From Druceiella hillmani (taxonomy: Eukaryota > Arthropoda > Insecta > Lepidoptera > Hepialidae), in the NCBI GenBank assembly GCA_039881145.1, contig JAYKKI010000016.1, positions 13,088,501 to 13,152,500 on the forward strand: 64,000 nucleotides of DNA. Direction: 5' to 3'. Each line of letters opens with the position of its first letter. Position 1 is the stretch's first letter. The translations under genes and the position numbers were made by a program. A model generated the notes under the pieces. It searched no databases, was not told the origin of the DNA, and saw only the letters and a program-made list of their open reading frames with translations. Shown piece by piece: positions 60,901 to 64,000 of the stretch.

Positions 60901-62630
60901 GGTGAATTGAATTGGTAAGTTATCATGATGAAATACTGTATGTCATTGAGCATACACCAAAAACTTCTAGAGTTTGGTTGGCAACCTATGAGACACTGCA
61001 TATTCTCTAGTGTCAATGTCGTGGACAATTTCTATAACCAGAGGTCACAGGTGGCCTTACAGAGCTATCTGATACATAAGAAAGGTTAAAATTCTTATTT
61101 TTTTGATTCAACCAGACATGTAGATTCTATTTATTATTAAATTCTTTTTTTCATTTCCCAATTTATAAACCAGTTCATGATAAGTCCATAGTTGTGCTTA
61201 ATTGCTAAATGACATGAAAGGAGTAATTTTAAGTTAACTTATTAATTAATCGACAATGAACAGACAAAATACATTTTGCAGATTGCTGAAATCTTGACAA
61301 ATACTTTACTTCCATTGCTTACTATAAAAATGTTTTAAGGTTTAACCGTGTTAAGAAGTAGCTTAACATGTTTGAAATAATTTTTGTCAAAATTTTATTT
61401 ATAAATTTGGAATTTTTTAGAAAGCAAATATTTTTTAAACATAGTAAATAGATAACAACAAGTACTATTAAATTATTTACTTCCATTTATTTCTTCTTTA
61501 TTCAGTACAAATATGTATTAAAAAATCACTATGGAAAATTAAGCAGTTTTCATCATATCACATTATGAAAATTAACTTCACACTTTCATTTTTACTTACG
61601 ACATTAAGTTATGTAATATTTTTATGAGGTTAGCAAAAATACAAGGCCGATTCTTTATAATAAATTCTCAGCGCACAGATCTCTTCTAATGCATCAATTT
61701 TAGTGTAATAATAACAAGTTATTCATTCTAAAACCTGCTTTAATTTGTAACAGAGAAATATATTTCCAAAATTTTAAAAGCTCACCTTATATAAAAGGTC
61801 AGCTCAATACAGGTGAATACAGCAGAAGTATATTAGGAATGTGAAGTCTTGGAGGAACATGCTGGTTTATACAAAGGGAAAGGCAAGAAATTGGTAATAA
61901 CCTGAATGGTTAAAACAATACAGCTCTTCTGAAAATAGTTTTTCAAGGAAAACGTTTGACTGAATTTAACTTTTTTGAATTCACAAGTTAGTTTAAGAAA
62001 CGGGGATTTTGAGGAATCCAGTTATTATGATACTTTTGTTAGATTTAAAAAAAATATAAATGCCATTCATTTATATCGCGTAACAATTTTAGATATAGTT
62101 AATACAAATAAATATATTTACTGATTTAATTTTTAATCTAGTTTTATTAAGTAAGACAAGATTGTGAGTAGTAACAAGTAGCAAGCTGGTGTTAAAACCA
62201 TTTTTTTGCAAGTAATTGATTTTGGATAAAATATATACATACCTCTAATTTGATTTTTTAGTTATAAAGATTTGGAGAAATAAATATATATTATGCAGAT
62301 GCACAAGTTCTATAGATTTAATTAAACAAGCTATGGTTAGCATGTATATTGGTTTTTCATATAACGCTGTTAATAGGCGCATAAGTTGCAAGTAATAACA
62401 GAAATTAGTGATATTCTTGTATTATTTAAAAAACCTACCTTGATTAACGACAGTCCATCGAATTTGTCCGATACCGCAACAACTTTGAAATGTGTTTCCG
62501 ATCCTTTAGGAACATTGTGCATATTAGATTCATTAATAACTTCAACATAAGCAGCGGCTAGAGATGATTGTAATTTTTCCCGAATTGATTTTTCGATGAC
62601 GCCCGAAGACATTTTTCGCAGGGCCACCAC
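57828..62630 (-). CDS. BolA-family protein, BOLA1-like; 2 coding exons
   Basis: Exon 1 (62630-62439, 64 codons) and exon 2 (57977-57828, 49 codons plus stop) join in phase 0 through GTAGGT and CTTTACAG, giving 113 residues. The BolA fold is clear: N-terminal helix VIEKSIREKLQSSL, VEVINESNMH, then GSETHFKVVAVSDKFDG, RHRLVNDILKEEL and GVHALSIVAKTPQQW. Residues H46 (ETHF), R65/H66 (RHRLV) and H82 (VHALS) are typical of the family. The tail is SSPSCRGGFGK. BOLA1-type proteins act with monothiol glutaredoxin 5 in mitochondrial [Fe-S] homeostasis. The six residues before MSSGV (MVALRK) may be the start of a short targeting sequence, or translation may begin at MSS. The 4461-bp intron contains a mariner relic. 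BOLA1 fits better than BOLA3 because of the length and C-terminal extension. Confidence 0.92.
59341..59592 (+). pseudogene. Open stretch of about 83 codons with a decayed copy at 57533-57645
   Basis: The frame reads SVQPFIDTKFQILWESKEV, ILRLNYIYEDTTPFLGIIN and FIDLSSDVTDGVLYSS and looks coding, but there is no ATG and a stop just upstream (59332). A possible acceptor (TTTGTTTAG|A) would need a phase that does not fit exon c of the neighbouring unidentified gene. 57533-57645 is a shorter, stop-containing relative, so this may be a low-copy repeat or a transposon fragment. I do not recognise the family. Confidence 0.3.
60640..61085 (+). pseudogene. mariner transposase relic, C-terminal part
   Basis: Over frame changes: LKGVV-YKL (mariner KGVVYYELL), RLQLKNLKAVIIAKHPELVN (mariner L-QL--LN-AI--KRPEL), then FGWQPMRHCIFSSVNVVDNF and YNQRS. 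The last aligns position by position with the mariner block LGWEVL-HPPYSPDLAPSDY. The catalytic Asp of SPDL is replaced. Confidence 0.6.
62439..62630 (-). CDS. BolA-like coding exon 1
   Basis: ATG at 62630-62628 with a second ATG six codons on. It ends GGACTGTCGTTAATCAAG before donor GTAGGT. The local G+C content is higher than around it. Confidence 0.9.
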
Positions 62631-63261
62631 AAATACTGGCGAAAATAGGACGGAATATACACAAACGGATAATAAACAAATCGCTTGAAATGCGATACTA
62701 AAGCCGCATTTAATAAGATTACTTACCCGAATTGAAATTGGATAGCATTAATCTTTCGGGAAAACTTTTACCGCTTGTTAATAAGATGGATATCGAAATT
62801 GGATTTTTTTTACATTGTTTTCCGTTTCGAAGCTAAAAATTATCGAACGTCAAACTGACATTTTGAATAGATTTTACTTTAAATTAAAATGATAGCTATG
62901 ATCTTGATCGATGACGTTTTGTACATTAACATCTGAGTGAAGTAATTATCATAGTACAGATAAATAGTAATTGCTTCATATTGTATTTGCATTTTCATGT
63001 AGAGCAGTAAAAAAAATAGTAATGAAAGTTTTATTTTCAGTAATTGAGTTGTAGCGTCGAGTTATTTATGGGTTGTTGGTATTTTAAAAATAAGATTTTA
63101 AATTCGTTTTCCCAACACCTTGAAAAAATGTTAGTTTCTTAAAATGCGCGGCAATAGTAAAATCTTGAATAATAAAATCATTTACAGTTTTTTGTGTAAG
63201 GGTTTCAAACCTGAATCAATATTTTAGATTTATTTGTTATATATGTATTTGCGTACTTTAT

Positions 63262-63440
63262 ATAGGTACCTTTAATGCATATAGCAGAGTTATTGATACG
63301 AAAGCAATCTCTTATAAACTTTCCAGAACAACAATTCCCGTTCGATGAACAGCCGGAAATCGAACCCAGTTCCCTACGGTGCGCCGAGTCATCAAATGTC
63401 ATACGCTTTGTAATTAATCCAACATACTATGGTGACCACC
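63262..63440 (-). mobile_element. tRNA-like SINE, copy 2
   Basis: The reverse complement starts GGTGGTCACCATAGTATGTT, carries the same GGGTTCGATTTCC B-box-like motif, and ends AGAGATTGCTTTCGTATCA then TATATG. It is in the opposite orientation to copy 1. Confidence 0.65.
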
Positions 63441-63605
63441 GTTTATTTACTATTATTGAAAGGAAGAAATAAGTGAAAGATGACATACAAGATAAGGTAC
63501 ATGTTTTATAAAAAGAATAATTTAATATTAATAGGGAAGAAGATATAAAAATGAACGGCATATTTTATTAAAAATAAATGTAATATTATTTTTACTTACT
63601 TCATA

Positions 63606-63655
63606 AAGCAAGAAAATTCAGTCATATCACAAATAATGACAAAATTTTCTTGCTT
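63606..63655. repeat. Hairpin, 13-bp arms
   Basis: AAGCAAGAAAATT (63606-63618) inverted at 63643-63655, 24-nt loop. Confidence 0.9.
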
Positions 63656-64000
63656 CTTACTTTTATGGCTTACTCAGTATGCATTTTATGATTTTGACGA
63701 ATTATTTTTTTAATCTAATATCACAATCAATATGGTAATTCAGAGCGATTGGCTAGTTCGTTAAGATGGCCATTTAAAATATTTTAATGTTCTTTCCCTA
63801 TATGTCTGTAGAGAATTATGGTACTTTTTCGTTTTTTTTGTTACATATAATTGCCTATCGGTAACGTAAACTCAAAACGAATAGCAAATTAATAAGCATG
63901 CCAGATTTAAATATGTGGCCATATCAATAATACGATTGGATAAGACAGTCAGTTTGTTATTAAGAATAAATGTTATATTCAGGTATTCTGTACATATATA

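Larger units (their letters stand above)
57978..62438 (-). other. Intron of the BolA-like gene (4461 bp)
   Basis: Bounded by GTAGGT and CTTTACAG. It contains the open stretch at 59341-59592 on the other strand and the mariner relic at 60640-61085; otherwise AT-rich. Confidence 0.8.
62631..64000. other. Upstream region of the BolA-like gene and window end
   Basis: The promoter should lie just above 62630, where base composition is richer in G+C (ACTTACCCGAATTG, TATCGAACGTCAAACTG), but no core element is certain. Beyond it lie the SINE copy and the hairpin at 63606. No other gene is seen. Confidence 0.5.

Overview
This is AT-rich, intron-rich animal DNA. It has GT-AG introns of several kilobases, AATAAA-type polyadenylation signals and a dense load of old transposons. 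Repeat types point to an insect, most likely a lepidopteran: a Helitron end with a small hairpin and CTAG-T terminus, a tRNA-like SINE, Penelope-type hammerhead motifs, and a tandem array whose units contain a CACCCCCTTAGGGG-like core. The species is not determined, and the lepidopteran call is an inference.

Two host genes are identified with confidence and one more is supported by phase-compatible exons. (1) Ash2, plus strand, 15165-48010: ten coding exons whose phases all fit and which join to a 574-residue protein. It has a C4HC3 PHD-like finger, the winged-helix-region equivalent, a SPRY domain and the C-terminal DPY30-binding helix of the SET1/MLL (COMPASS) H3K4 methyltransferase core. 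(2) A BolA-family gene (BOLA1-like), minus strand, 62630-57828: two coding exons, 113 residues, predicted mitochondrial Fe-S cluster assembly. (3) An unidentified plus-strand gene seen only as three short exons (about 53344-53381, 54068-54151, 57332-57406). It lies partly in the gap after Ash2 and partly just before the BolA 3' end.

Layout. 1-15 kb is a graveyard of mobile DNA: a SINE copy, a ZMYM1-like (hAT-derived, TTF/DDE) relic interrupted by a mariner element with one frameshift, a TIR element, a Penelope-like inverted pair of hammerhead motifs, a roughly 410-bp tandem duplication, and an inverted partial copy of Ash2 exons 1-2. 15-48 kb is Ash2. Its introns hold microsatellites, an inverted repeat pair, a tandem array (28-29.5 kb), a nest of degenerate mariner, copia and ZMYM-like relics (34-37.4 kb), a 540-bp triplication just before exon 9, a decayed P-element/THAP9-type transposase (42.5-44.1 kb) and a Helitron (44.6-45.0 kb). 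48-64 kb holds a 38-bp minisatellite, the three exons of the unidentified gene, a long-TIR element, the BolA-like gene with a mariner relic in its intron, and a second copy of the SINE.

The most unusual structure is the head-to-head inverted copy of Ash2 exon 1, intron 1 and the first half of exon 2 about 2 kb upstream of the real gene. It is diverged by several percent but keeps its reading frame and splice sites. The paired hammerhead-ribozyme-like motifs at 8.0-8.3 kb come second.
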